Made by a program: the position numbers and the translations under genes. Under the pieces are notes generated by a model. That model ran no database searches and was not told the DNA's origin. It was given only the letters and a program-made list of their open reading frames with translations. Of a DNA stretch of 64,000 nucleotides, positions 42,781-50,646 are shown piece after piece. Position 1 is the stretch's first letter, and each line of letters opens with the position of its first letter. Source of the DNA: Mariprofundus sp. (lineage in GTDB: Bacteria > Pseudomonadota > Zetaproteobacteria > Mariprofundales > Mariprofundaceae); assembly GCA_021772775.1 (NCBI GenBank), contig JAJFLH010000031.1:62001-126000 (forward strand), given 5' to 3'.

Positions 42781-42796
42781 TATGATTTGGATCATA
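42781..42796. promoter_or_regulatory. Fnr-type operator TATGAT-N4-ATCATA
   Basis: TATGAT TTGG ATCATA is a perfect 6-4-6 palindrome carrying the TGAT-N4-ATCA core of Fnr/Anr boxes (consensus TTGAT-N4-ATCAA). It stands 98 nt upstream of the small cytochrome gene and next to the 3' end of a Crp/Fnr regulator gene (42803). Confidence 0.5.
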
Positions 42797-42802
42797 TAGC
42801 CA

Positions 42803-43390
42803 TTAAAGCAATTGAATCGATGATGCCTTTCTTATCAACTTCCCTTCGTTCTCAAGGCATTTTAAGTTGCGGTAAAATGTTTCATGCGCCAAGCCCAACT
42901 GATAAGCCATATCCTTGTAAGATAGTTGTAGATGTACCTCATGACCGCCATCTGCTTCAAGTTGGAAGTAGCAGTACATGCGCTGTTTGGCAGAGCGAAT
43001 ATTCTTGATCTCGAGCAGCGCGCGCAGATGGCGTATCCTGCGGGCAAACAGCTCTACTAGCTCCATCATGGTGTCAGGCTCACGTTTAAGGGCAATAAGC
43101 AGACTTTTCCTATCAAAACAGGATAGTTCTGCGGATTGGCTCTGTACAATGGCTGAACAGTGATATCTATCCGAAAATAGAGAGGCTTCGGCTATCATAT
43201 CTTTAGAAACGGCGAGCTGCAAAATGATGTCATTGCCATCGATAGAGTGGCGAACCAATTTGACCACACCTTGGCGTACGACATACATATACTCAACATG
43301 ATCGCCTTGATGAAACAGGTAATCACCCTTCTGAAGAAGACGCTTTTTGTCCGGCATGAGGCGCTGAAGAATGGCTGCTGAATCATCCAT
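42803..43390 (-). CDS. Crp/Fnr-family transcriptional regulator
   Basis: This 195-residue regulator has an N-terminal cNMP-like sensor fold (LFHQGDHVEYMYVVRQGVVK, then AEASLFSDRYHCSAIV) and a C-terminal winged helix (LSYKDMAYQLGLAHETFYRN). It lacks the N-terminal Cys set of oxygen-sensing Fnr, and the sensor cassette is not a clear cAMP site, so it is more like the Dnr/NO or redox-responding group. It is flanked by a cytochrome gene and a truncated haemoglobin gene, all on the minus strand. A palindrome near 43445-43459 (TGATT-TGCCC-AATCA) lies upstream of its start and may be an autoregulatory site. Confidence 0.88.
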   Translation of the reverse strand: MDDSAAILQRLMPDKKRLLQKGDYLFHQGDHVEYMYVVRQGVVKLVRHSIDGNDIILQLAVSKDMIAEASLFSDRYHCSAIVQSQSAELSCFDRKSLLIALKREPDTMMELVELFARRIRHLRALLEIKNIRSAKQRMYCYFQLEADGGHEVHLQLSYKDMAYQLGLAHETFYRNLKCLENEGKLIRKASSIQLL

Positions 43391-43488
43391 CTATGAACAA
43401 TCTCCTAATGTTAATTTGTAGACTATTCAATGCTTAACTCCTACTGATTTGCCCAATCAAGCAAAGGAGTAATAATAGCCCTGTGCTG

Positions 43489-43887
43489 TTATTCTGATTG
43501 GTTGCGCATGAAATCGGCGACGGCGTAAAGAGAGGCATACAAATCATCTCGCAGGGTTTTATCGTCGATTGTCTCATTAAGGGCGTGGCGCATGCAGAGC
43601 ATCCACTGATCACGTTCGGCATCACCGATTTTGAAGGTGATATGACGTTGGCGCAGGCGCGGGTGACCGAACTTCTCTATGAACAGTGATGGGCCACCCA
43701 TCCAGCCAGAGAGAAACATGAATAGTTTATCTTCAGCTGATTGCAGGTTATCGGCATGCATCCAGCGGATTGTTTGTATCTCCTGCAACTCATCCAGATG
43801 TTTGTAAAAGGATTGAACCAGTGGGCGTAGTTTGGCTTCGCCACCGATGCGTTCGTAGAGGGGGCGGGTATCGCTTTGGATTTGCAT
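43489..43887 (-). CDS. Truncated haemoglobin, group II
   Basis: The 132-residue protein is a 2-on-2 globin: PLYERIGGEAKLRPLVQSFY at the N-terminus, FLSGWMGGPSLFIEKFG, the proximal His in RQRHITF, and the group II Trp in DQWMLCM. Such proteins bind O2 or NO and can detoxify NO or peroxide. It lies 98 nt upstream of the Crp/Fnr regulator on the same strand, which suggests a shared control of oxygen or NO stress. Length is normal. Confidence 0.9.
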   Translation of the reverse strand: MQIQSDTRPLYERIGGEAKLRPLVQSFYKHLDELQEIQTIRWMHADNLQSAEDKLFMFLSGWMGGPSLFIEKFGHPRLRQRHITFKIGDAERDQWMLCMRHALNETIDDKTLRDDLYASLYAVADFMRNQSE

Positions 43888-43920
43888 GGCATATCTCCTT
43901 TATCGGGGGAATGAGGCATA

Positions 43921-43950
43921 AAAAAGGCCAGGCATATAGCCCGGCCTTTT
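43921..43950. terminator. Bidirectional intrinsic terminator after hemN
   Basis: AAAAGGCCAGG and CCCGGCCTTTT form a GC-rich stem with one mismatch and A/T runs on both sides. It lies 15 nt after the hemN stop on the minus strand and ends that operon before the globin gene. Confidence 0.8.
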
Positions 43951-43964
43951 CGAATGAAACGAAT

Positions 43965-45404
43965 TCAGATCACTTTCGAGAAGTTACTGCCTTCTTTTTT
44001 CTTTTGCAGGTATTCATCGAATACCATGGCGATATTACGAATCAACAGACGACCAGCTGGCAATACCGTTAAACCATCTTCACGCAGTTCAACGAGCTTG
44101 TCTTCAACCATCTCCTGCAGATCTGCTAGGCCATCGGCAAAGTGCTCTTTGAAATTGATGTTAAACTCAGTTTCAAAGGGTGCATAAGTCAGAGCGAAGT
44201 CACACATCAAACGCATGATCACCTGACGACGCAGATGATCTTCATCGGAGAGGATATAACCTCTGAATACAGGATGGTTATTTTGATCGACACATTCAGT
44301 GTATTGGTCCATCTCTTTCTCATTTTGGAAGAAACCACCACCGATATAACCAATGGAGGTGAGACCTAAACCAATCAGATCACACTCAGCCTGAGTACTA
44401 TAGCCCTGGAAGTTGCGGTATAACTTACCTTCACGCTGAGCTACAGTAAGTTCATCCTCCGGTTTGGCAAAATGATCCATACCAATAAACACATAACCAG
44501 CATCTAGCAATGTGTTGATGCTGTGCTCAAGGATGTTCAGTTTTTCCTGTGGCGTAGGGATAGCTGCTTCATCAATGCGGCGTTGTGGCATGAACATATG
44601 TGGCATATGGGCATAATTGAACAGCGCAATACGATCAGGACTAAAATCAATAATGGTCTTCAAGGTTGCATCAAAGGTCTCTACTGTCTGATGTGGCAGG
44701 CCATACATCAAATCGATATTCATTGATTCAAAACCGTGTTCACGCGCTTCTGTGAGCACACGCATGGTCTCTTCTTTAGACTGAATGCGATTGACTGCTT
44801 TTTGAACGATTGGATCAAAATCCTGTACACCCATGCTCATTCGATTCAGACCGATCTCTTCTAAAACACTAACGGTATCTTCATCACATTCACGCGGATC
44901 GATTTCAATACTGAACTCGCCATCATCTTTGGCAACGAACTGAAAGCGTGAACGCAGTTTGTTCATGATCGCACGCATCTGATCGTTGTTCATGAAAGTA
45001 GGGGTGCCACCACCAAAATGCAGCTGAGTCACAGGGCGCTGGCAATCATTGCCATTATCATCAGTCATGCTATCAGCTACACGGTCAATCTCTTTAAGCA
45101 AAAGCTCCAGATAGGGCTCTGCACGATGGTACTGTTTGGTAACAATCTTATTGCAGCCACAGTAATAACAGATGGTATTACAGAATGGGATGTGAATATA
45201 AAGCGACAGTGGCGCATCATCAGCAGCAACACGCTGCAGAGTCTTGTCATAATCTTTAGCACCAATGCCTGTATGGAACATCGGAGCGGTCGGATATGAG
45301 GTATAACGTGGACCTGCTTTATCGTATTTTTTGATAATCTCTAGGTTGAAAAGATTAGCGCCCCCCAATTGGGAGGCGCTTTGATCAGAACTGCTGCTAG
45401 TCAT
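43965..45404 (-). CDS. hemN: Oxygen-independent coproporphyrinogen III oxidase
   Basis: HemN (479 residues) is a radical-SAM enzyme of haem synthesis that works without O2. The iron-sulfur motif is CNTICYYC (Cys-x3-Cys-x2-Cys) in YIHIPFCNTICYYCGCNK. HFGGGTPTF, IEIDPREC and GLTSIGYIGGG are also typical. The TAA of the triheme cytochrome shares a base with its ATG, so the two are translated together. That coupling ties haem supply to cytochrome production. No HemF-type gene is in the window. Confidence 0.94.
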   Translation of the reverse strand: MTSSSSDQSASQLGGANLFNLEIIKKYDKAGPRYTSYPTAPMFHTGIGAKDYDKTLQRVAADDAPLSLYIHIPFCNTICYYCGCNKIVTKQYHRAEPYLELLLKEIDRVADSMTDDNGNDCQRPVTQLHFGGGTPTFMNNDQMRAIMNKLRSRFQFVAKDDGEFSIEIDPRECDEDTVSVLEEIGLNRMSMGVQDFDPIVQKAVNRIQSKEETMRVLTEAREHGFESMNIDLMYGLPHQTVETFDATLKTIIDFSPDRIALFNYAHMPHMFMPQRRIDEAAIPTPQEKLNILEHSINTLLDAGYVFIGMDHFAKPEDELTVAQREGKLYRNFQGYSTQAECDLIGLGLTSIGYIGGGFFQNEKEMDQYTECVDQNNHPVFRGYILSDEDHLRRQVIMRLMCDFALTYAPFETEFNINFKEHFADGLADLQEMVEDKLVELREDGLTVLPAGRLLIRNIAMVFDEYLQKKKEGSNFSKVI

Positions 45405-46225
45405 TATTTTGTGTTGTTCCTTATATATACGATGAGGTCTTGAACTTCATCTGAGGTAAGTTTTTCAATATGTTTACCAGCGCGATTGACATGACGACCA
45501 TGGCGAATACGAAGATCCAATAGGCGATCATCCAAATCAGCAACAACACGTGTTGCAGCCGCGTTACCAATCAGCTTGATAGCACGAGGTGTGGCATGGC
45601 AAGTTGTGCAATTACTGGCAAATAGCTTCTTACCATTAGATGAATTGGACATATAACGCAGTGAATAGACATAGTTGGCAACATCGGAAAGGTCTTTGTT
45701 GTTTAATTGATGACGTTTGCTGGTCATCAATGTGCCAGGGCGTCCATAACGCATAGTATGCATAATTTCATCAAAGTTTTGTTTGGAATAGACCAAGTTT
45801 TTAGCGCCCATGCCTGTTTGAGCACGTCCATCAGAACCATGACACTTGATACAGACTGCACCAAAGCGTTTCTTGCCGTTGGCAATATTAGGTGTGTAGC
45901 TAAATGTTTTGATGTAATCAATGACGGCTTCGATCTCCAGCGCATCCAGGCTGTATTTCTTTGGCGTCATCGCAGTGCCATTTACACCATAAGTGATAAT
46001 ACGGCGAAATTCATCCCTGCTTACGTGTTCGGCAATGGCTCTGAGGTTTCTAGCTGGAAAAGGTTTTAAAGTTTTACCCAGTTTGCTTACTTCACCTGTA
46101 GCACCATGGCAGGATGCACAACTGGCATCGTATAGAGCCTTCCCATCCAAGTTGTCAGCTGCTGAGGCAACCAAGGGTGACATAAATAAAGCCGCTGCCA
46201 CTCCAATCCATAGTTTAATTCGCAT
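45404..46225 (-). CDS. Periplasmic triheme c-type cytochrome
   Basis: The 273-residue protein has a signal peptide (RIKLWIGVAAALFMSPLVASA) and three cytochrome c modules, each with a CxxCH motif: CASCH, CIKCH and CTTCH. Modules are separated by LEIEAVIDYIKTF- and LSDVANYVYSL-type helices. ATG 46225 is the preferred start, since AAGGAG lies 6 nt upstream; the frame extends to 46243 without one. It is followed by hemN with a 1-nt overlap. It could carry electrons in the periplasm between a quinol-dependent donor and a terminal oxidase; the partner is not shown. Confidence 0.88.
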   Translation of the reverse strand: MRIKLWIGVAAALFMSPLVASAADNLDGKALYDASCASCHGATGEVSKLGKTLKPFPARNLRAIAEHVSRDEFRRIITYGVNGTAMTPKKYSLDALEIEAVIDYIKTFSYTPNIANGKKRFGAVCIKCHGSDGRAQTGMGAKNLVYSKQNFDEIMHTMRYGRPGTLMTSKRHQLNNKDLSDVANYVYSLRYMSNSSNGKKLFASNCTTCHATPRAIKLIGNAAATRVVADLDDRLLDLRIRHGRHVNRAGKHIEKLTSDEVQDLIVYIRNNTK

Positions 46226-46300
46226 AAATCTCTCCTTCCCCATTAGAATTGATGGGCTTAACTATTTACCACATGAGTTCTGAGTGCAAGGTTTGTTGCG

Positions 46301-46588
46301 TTATTGCGTGCTAATAATCAGTGCAACCAGTGCGTCAATCTGTTCTTCGTTAAACTTTTTGTTGAATTTAGGCATTCTTTTCTTGCCGTTGGTAATAATC
46401 TCTTTCAATACAGCAGGATCATTACTCATCTGTTTAAAACCAGGACCCATTTTTTTGCCGTCAAGTTTGTGGCACATTTTGCATTTTTTGCTGTAAAGTT
46501 TTTCAGCATTGATTCCGTCAGCCATTGCGACCTGTGAGCTTAGTCCAAAGCAAGCTGCTGCCGCCAAGATAAGATATGTTTTTTTCAT
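46301..46588 (-). CDS. Small soluble monoheme cytochrome c
   Basis: The 95-residue product has a signal peptide (KKTYLILAAAACFGLSSQVAMA) and one haem site CKMCH. The axial Met is probably in KKRMPKF, and a C-terminal helix EEQIDALVALIIST follows. This is the class I cytochrome c pattern. ATG 46588 follows GGAGAACGAC, and the 28 codons upstream in the frame are judged untranslated. It is transcribed toward the triheme cytochrome gene. Confidence 0.88.
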   Translation of the reverse strand: MKKTYLILAAAACFGLSSQVAMADGINAEKLYSKKCKMCHKLDGKKMGPGFKQMSNDPAVLKEIITNGKKRMPKFNKKFNEEQIDALVALIISTQ

Positions 46589-46702
46589 GTCGTTCTCCTT
46601 TGTAATGCCCCATATAAACGATGAAGCAATGATAAACTTTGTGAGATCAAACCTGTAGTGGAATGAATGCACTTAAGGGTTAAATGATTTCGCTGATGTG
46701 AA

Positions 46703-47464
46703 TTATTGATGCATTTTGTCTTCTGAAAGAGTGTGTGCATCAGTTTTAGGTTTATAAATCCACATTTGGTACATTGAAACCAGAATCTGCATGGCAAGCG
46801 ATATCCCCATTAATCCACCGGCTAGAACCACAACATAAGAGAAACCGGGGATGATTTTGGTGATATACCAAGAAGTGATGTCGATCAGGATGGCGATAAA
46901 TGGAATAACAACAGTAACACGTTTAAGCATTGGATTCATCTCACATAAGATAAAGATACGGCCAACAAAGAATAGTATGAAGGCAATACCGAAGAGATGG
47001 ATATGACTAACTCTGACCAGGCTTTGTACAGAGGCACCTGTATCAGTGTGTGTTAACTTCATGACATCAGGATAACTGGTGAGAGGAGGTAGTCCCATCT
47101 CAGCTTCAACCGAGTGACACATAATGCAATTGTTATTGAGGATTGGAGCGATTCTCTCATTAAATGCTGCTTCATCAGTACCGGCATCAATCCACTCTAG
47201 AATAACATCCTTCTGTTCCGGTTTCTCCAGATTGCCTGACATTGGGCCATTTAGCGCTGCGCCAAGGCGAGTCTGATGACTTTCACCAAAGTAAGCGATC
47301 TCAACATCTTTGACAGATAAGCCTGCTTCTCCATCACGCCCGGCGTGTGAATAGAAGACGTGGGTCAGCGCGAACAGATAACCCAGACCAATAGTAATGA
47401 GAAACATGGAATCCAGCATTTTTTCACTGACTGAGGCATCGGAAAATCGACGATAGTGGGGCAT
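46703..47464 (-). CDS. Membrane-bound cytochrome c-type protein
   Basis: The 253-residue protein has an N-terminal membrane helix (LDSMFLITIGLGYLFALTHVFY), a periplasmic loop with one haem motif CIMCH (NNNCIMCHSVE), and four further helices (HIHLFGIAFILFFVGRIFIL, VTVVIPFIAILIDITSWYI, GFSYVVVLAGGLMGISLAMQ and the end). His residues in VRVSHIHLFG could bind a second haem. No family name is claimed. ATG 47464 is chosen because of GGAGCCTGTA before it. It heads the run of cytochrome and haem genes that ends with hemN. Confidence 0.75.
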   Translation of the reverse strand: MPHYRRFSDASVSEKMLDSMFLITIGLGYLFALTHVFYSHAGRDGEAGLSVKDVEIAYFGESHQTRLGAALNGPMSGNLEKPEQKDVILEWIDAGTDEAAFNERIAPILNNNCIMCHSVEAEMGLPPLTSYPDVMKLTHTDTGASVQSLVRVSHIHLFGIAFILFFVGRIFILCEMNPMLKRVTVVIPFIAILIDITSWYITKIIPGFSYVVVLAGGLMGISLAMQILVSMYQMWIYKPKTDAHTLSEDKMHQ

Positions 47465-47534
47465 TACAGGCTCCTTTTTGAAAGCTGCGGCATAATAAAG
47501 CTTCAGCATAAAAAGAACAACAATATTAAATGCT

Positions 47535-47549
47535 TGAGTATTCTACTCA
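47535..47549. promoter_or_regulatory. Candidate operator TGAGTA-N3-TACTCA
   Basis: TGAGTATTCTACTCA is a perfect 6-3-6 palindrome about 70 nt upstream of the membrane-cytochrome start. No regulator is assigned. Confidence 0.3.
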
Positions 47550-47560
47550 GTTAATAATAT

Positions 47561-48935
47561 TTACCACTCTTGAGGGAGCCAGTCAATGGCTGATTGTTTA
47601 TCATAAAACAGACCATCCAATTGAGCTTGATAGGCTTTTTCAAGCATTACCCCCATCTTTGGGCCAGGTGCAAAACCTATATGTATGAGCATCTTGCCGT
47701 TTAAAATGGGGGCTGGTTTGTTTTGGTGGTGTTGAAGCGATGTGGCCACTTGAAGCCAGGCAAAAGCAGGGCGCGATGGCGGGGCAGGAGTGCGACCTGA
47801 AGCATCTGCTTCAACCAGCATTTCCCAAAGTTCTATATTTGCAGGTTCAAGCCGATGCGCCAAACGCCGTACAGCACGTTCCGTGGGCTGGCCACTCAAG
47901 TGAGTAATGTGCTCAGAAACTAAAGCCGTCATGTATGGAGATAATCGCTTGGGGGCTCCAATAGATTGTAAAAACTGCTTAGTAATAGATAGCCCCGCCT
48001 GACTATGATCCGGTGAACGAATGTTGCCGGCCTCGTCACTACATGTTGTCACAGGCTTACCAAGGTCATGACACAGGGCTGCAAAGCTTAGATATTCTGC
48101 TGTCTCTATATCTATATCATTCCGGCTAGCTATCGCCGCAGCCTGATCACAAACCTGTAACGTGTGTCTCCAGACATCACCTTCCGGATGCCAGCGTGGG
48201 CTCTGTGGGCAGTTGAGCATAGCTTCGAGGCCTGGGTAAAGTTGTAACCAGCCACTATCTTTCAGTACCTGTAGTCCATATGATGGGTGGGGCGCATGAC
48301 TCCATTTTTGCCATTCAGCCCAAACACGTTCTTTAGGTAGAGTGGTAGCTTCTGACAGGAGTCTCTTGCACAAGAGTGCAGTTTCAGGATGTAGAGTGAG
48401 TTGAAAGCGTGCTGCAAACTGCATGGCTCGCAGTGGTCTGAGTGGGTCTTCTGCAAAAGCAGGGCTGACATGGCGCAGTATTTTGTTCTCAAGGTCTTTT
48501 CTACCATTATGCTTATCAATGAATCGACCGGTGAGCGGATCTAACATCATCGCATTGATGGAAAAGTCTCGCCTTAAACAGGCTTTCTGTTTTGAAATAA
48601 ACGGATCTGGTTTAACATCAAAGCCCCTATGGCCAAAACCAGACTTGATTTCTGAGCGTGGTAAGGCCACATCGAATTCAAAAGCGTCCATCCGTAGTTT
48701 ATATACACCGAATTGCTGACCAACATGTTCTGTACGACCAAGCTGTTTAAGTATGACTTGCAGCTCTGTTGATTCAATACCATACACTTCAACATCAAAA
48801 TCCTTCGGTGAAACGTCTAACATCAAATCACGAACACATCCACCTACAAGCCAGGCTTTGCCATTAAAATCAGCTAGATAGCGGCAAATCTTTATTAAAG
48901 GGGGGGGGTAAGCGATTTAGATCGGGGGTGAACAT
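47561..48935 (-). CDS. cca: CCA-adding tRNA nucleotidyltransferase, frame broken at a C9 tract
   Basis: This enzyme adds CCA to tRNA 3' ends. The main frame (47561 to about 48916) has GGCVRD, the nucleotidyltransferase pair DFDVEVYG, RRDFSINAM, a C-terminal HD domain (LCHDLGKP) and the tRNA-binding helices. It has no ATG, GTG or TTG before GGCVRD. An ATG at 48935 starts MFTPDLNRLPPP in a second frame that meets the first at a run of nine C (48900-48908). With C8 or C11 the two would join into one protein of normal layout. The ORF as it stands could only start at TTG 48826, which removes GGCVRD. Either the tract is variable or the count is a sequencing error. Confidence 0.85.
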
Positions 48936-49129
48936 CGCCTTATTCCACGTGGCAATGCGGTGAATGGCAAGTTGATGATGTCATGCCGATGAAATAAACA
49001 GCCAAATCACCTTGGCCATTGTTGCCGATAGGTAGGGCATGCTACCGTTCGCAAACACAATTAATGTCAGTGATGGTCATACGCCATTTCTATTCAAATA
49101 CGGCGCACACGGAACGAGGGATAATTACT

Positions 49130-50137
49130 ATGTCAGATAAAACGAAAGCACTGGATACCGCTTTAAGTCAGATCGAACGACAATTTGGTAAGGGTACGGT
49201 AATGCGTCTTGGAGATCAGGCCAGAGTACCTGTTGAAGTGATTCCCAGTGGTTCGTTAGCGTTGGATGCAGCATTGGGTGTCGGTGGTTATCCGCGCGGT
49301 CGTGTGATTGAAATTTATGGGCCTGAATCATCTGGTAAAACCACCATGGCACTGCATGCGATTGCCGAAGCTCAAAAACTCGGCGGCCAGGCTGCTTTTG
49401 TCGATGCTGAGCATGCGCTCGATCCGATTTATGCTGAAAACCTGGGGGTTGATGTTGATAATCTACTGGTTTCACAGCCTGATTGTGGTGAGCAGGCTTT
49501 AGAAGTCGTTGATATGCTTACCCGTTCCGGCGCACTGGACATTATTGTTGTCGATTCCGTAGCTGCTCTGACGCCAAAATCAGAGCTTGAAGGCAATATG
49601 GGCGATTCGCATATGGGGCTGCATGCACGTTTGATGTCTCAGGCTTTGCGTAAACTGACCGGTTCGATTGCACGTTCACACACCACTATTATATTTATTA
49701 ACCAGATTCGCATGAAAATCGGTGTGATGTTCGGTAATCCGGAGACCACGACTGGTGGTAATGCGTTGAAATTTTATGCTTCTATTCGCTTGGATGTACG
49801 CCGTACCGGCGCTATCAAGAAGGGTGATGAAGTGCTTGGTAATGATACGCGTGTAAAAGTGGTGAAGAACAAAGTAGCCCCACCGTTCAAACAGGCACAG
49901 TTCTCCATTATGTATGGTGAGGGTGTGTCGCATGCCGGTGAAGTGCTCGATATGGGGGTACTGTATGGCTTCGTGAACAAGAGCGGTGCTTGGTATGCCA
50001 AGGACAATGAAAAGATTGGCCAAGGTCGTGATAACGCCATCAAGTTCTTGAAAGATCATCCTGAAATGTTGGCTGAAGTAGAAGCCAAGGTTCGGAATGA
50101 ATTAGGTGTCGGTGATGATGTTGAGGTCGCTGAATAA
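49130..50137 (+). CDS. recA: Recombinase RecA
   Basis: RecA (335 residues) promotes strand exchange and SOS induction. Walker A is GPESSGKTT, followed by [40 protein letters not shown] and [11 protein letters not shown], all family hallmarks. The frame opens at 49019, but ATG 49130 gives the standard N-terminus [16 protein letters not shown] and follows a GAGGG ribosome-binding site. No obvious LexA box was recognised by eye upstream. It is followed by recX and alaS, a usual neighbourhood. Confidence 0.96.
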   Translation: MSDKTKALDTALSQIERQFGKGTVMRLGDQARVPVEVIPSGSLALDAALGVGGYPRGRVIEIYGPESSGKTTMALHAIAEAQKLGGQAAFVDAEHALDPIYAENLGVDVDNLLVSQPDCGEQALEVVDMLTRSGALDIIVVDSVAALTPKSELEGNMGDSHMGLHARLMSQALRKLTGSIARSHTTIIFINQIRMKIGVMFGNPETTTGGNALKFYASIRLDVRRTGAIKKGDEVLGNDTRVKVVKNKVAPPFKQAQFSIMYGEGVSHAGEVLDMGVLYGFVNKSGAWYAKDNEKIGQGRDNAIKFLKDHPEMLAEVEAKVRNELGVGDDVEVAE

Positions 50138-50175
50138 AACGTCTGAATAAGAACTTCATTATAAAGAGTAGTGAG

Positions 50176-50646
50176 ATGAATAAAGAACAGCTGGAAGCTT
50201 ATAGCTATTGTGCCCGTCTGTTGGCCAGACGTGAATACTGCACAGCTCAAATCCAGCAAAAACTTATCGGCCGCGAGCTTGATGATGATATGATTAGCTT
50301 CGTTGTAGCACAGCTTAAACATGATGGTTATCTCAATGATCTGCGTTATGCCGAAGCTTATGTGAGATCACGTATAGAAAAAGGTGAAACACCCTGGTTG
50401 GCGGCAAAACGAGCTCAACAAAAAGGTGCTGATGCAGTCTCGGTGCAAGCAGCTCTGGACGAGCTGACGGAAGATTACGACGCTGAACAGACAGCACGTG
50501 AGTTATTGTTAATGCGGGATCCAACCGGATTTCGCTTTGAAGATGAACGAGTTTGGCAACGTCAGGCTCGTTTTTTGCAGAATAAAGGATTTGGAACTGA
50601 TATTGTTCTGCGCGTATTGAAAGAAAGAACGGAGGATTCCCGGTGA
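50176..50646 (+). CDS. recX: RecA regulator RecX
   Basis: RecX (156 residues) binds and limits RecA filaments. It is a string of three-helix repeats, with YCARLLARREYCTAQIQQKL, LKHDGYLNDLRYAEAYVRSR and RQARFLQNKGFGTDIVLRVL. It lies 38 nt after recA. Its stop overlaps the GTG start of alaS (GTGA). The order recA-recX-alaS is common in proteobacteria. Confidence 0.9.
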   Translation: MNKEQLEAYSYCARLLARREYCTAQIQQKLIGRELDDDMISFVVAQLKHDGYLNDLRYAEAYVRSRIEKGETPWLAAKRAQQKGADAVSVQAALDELTEDYDAEQTARELLLMRDPTGFRFEDERVWQRQARFLQNKGFGTDIVLRVLKERTEDSR

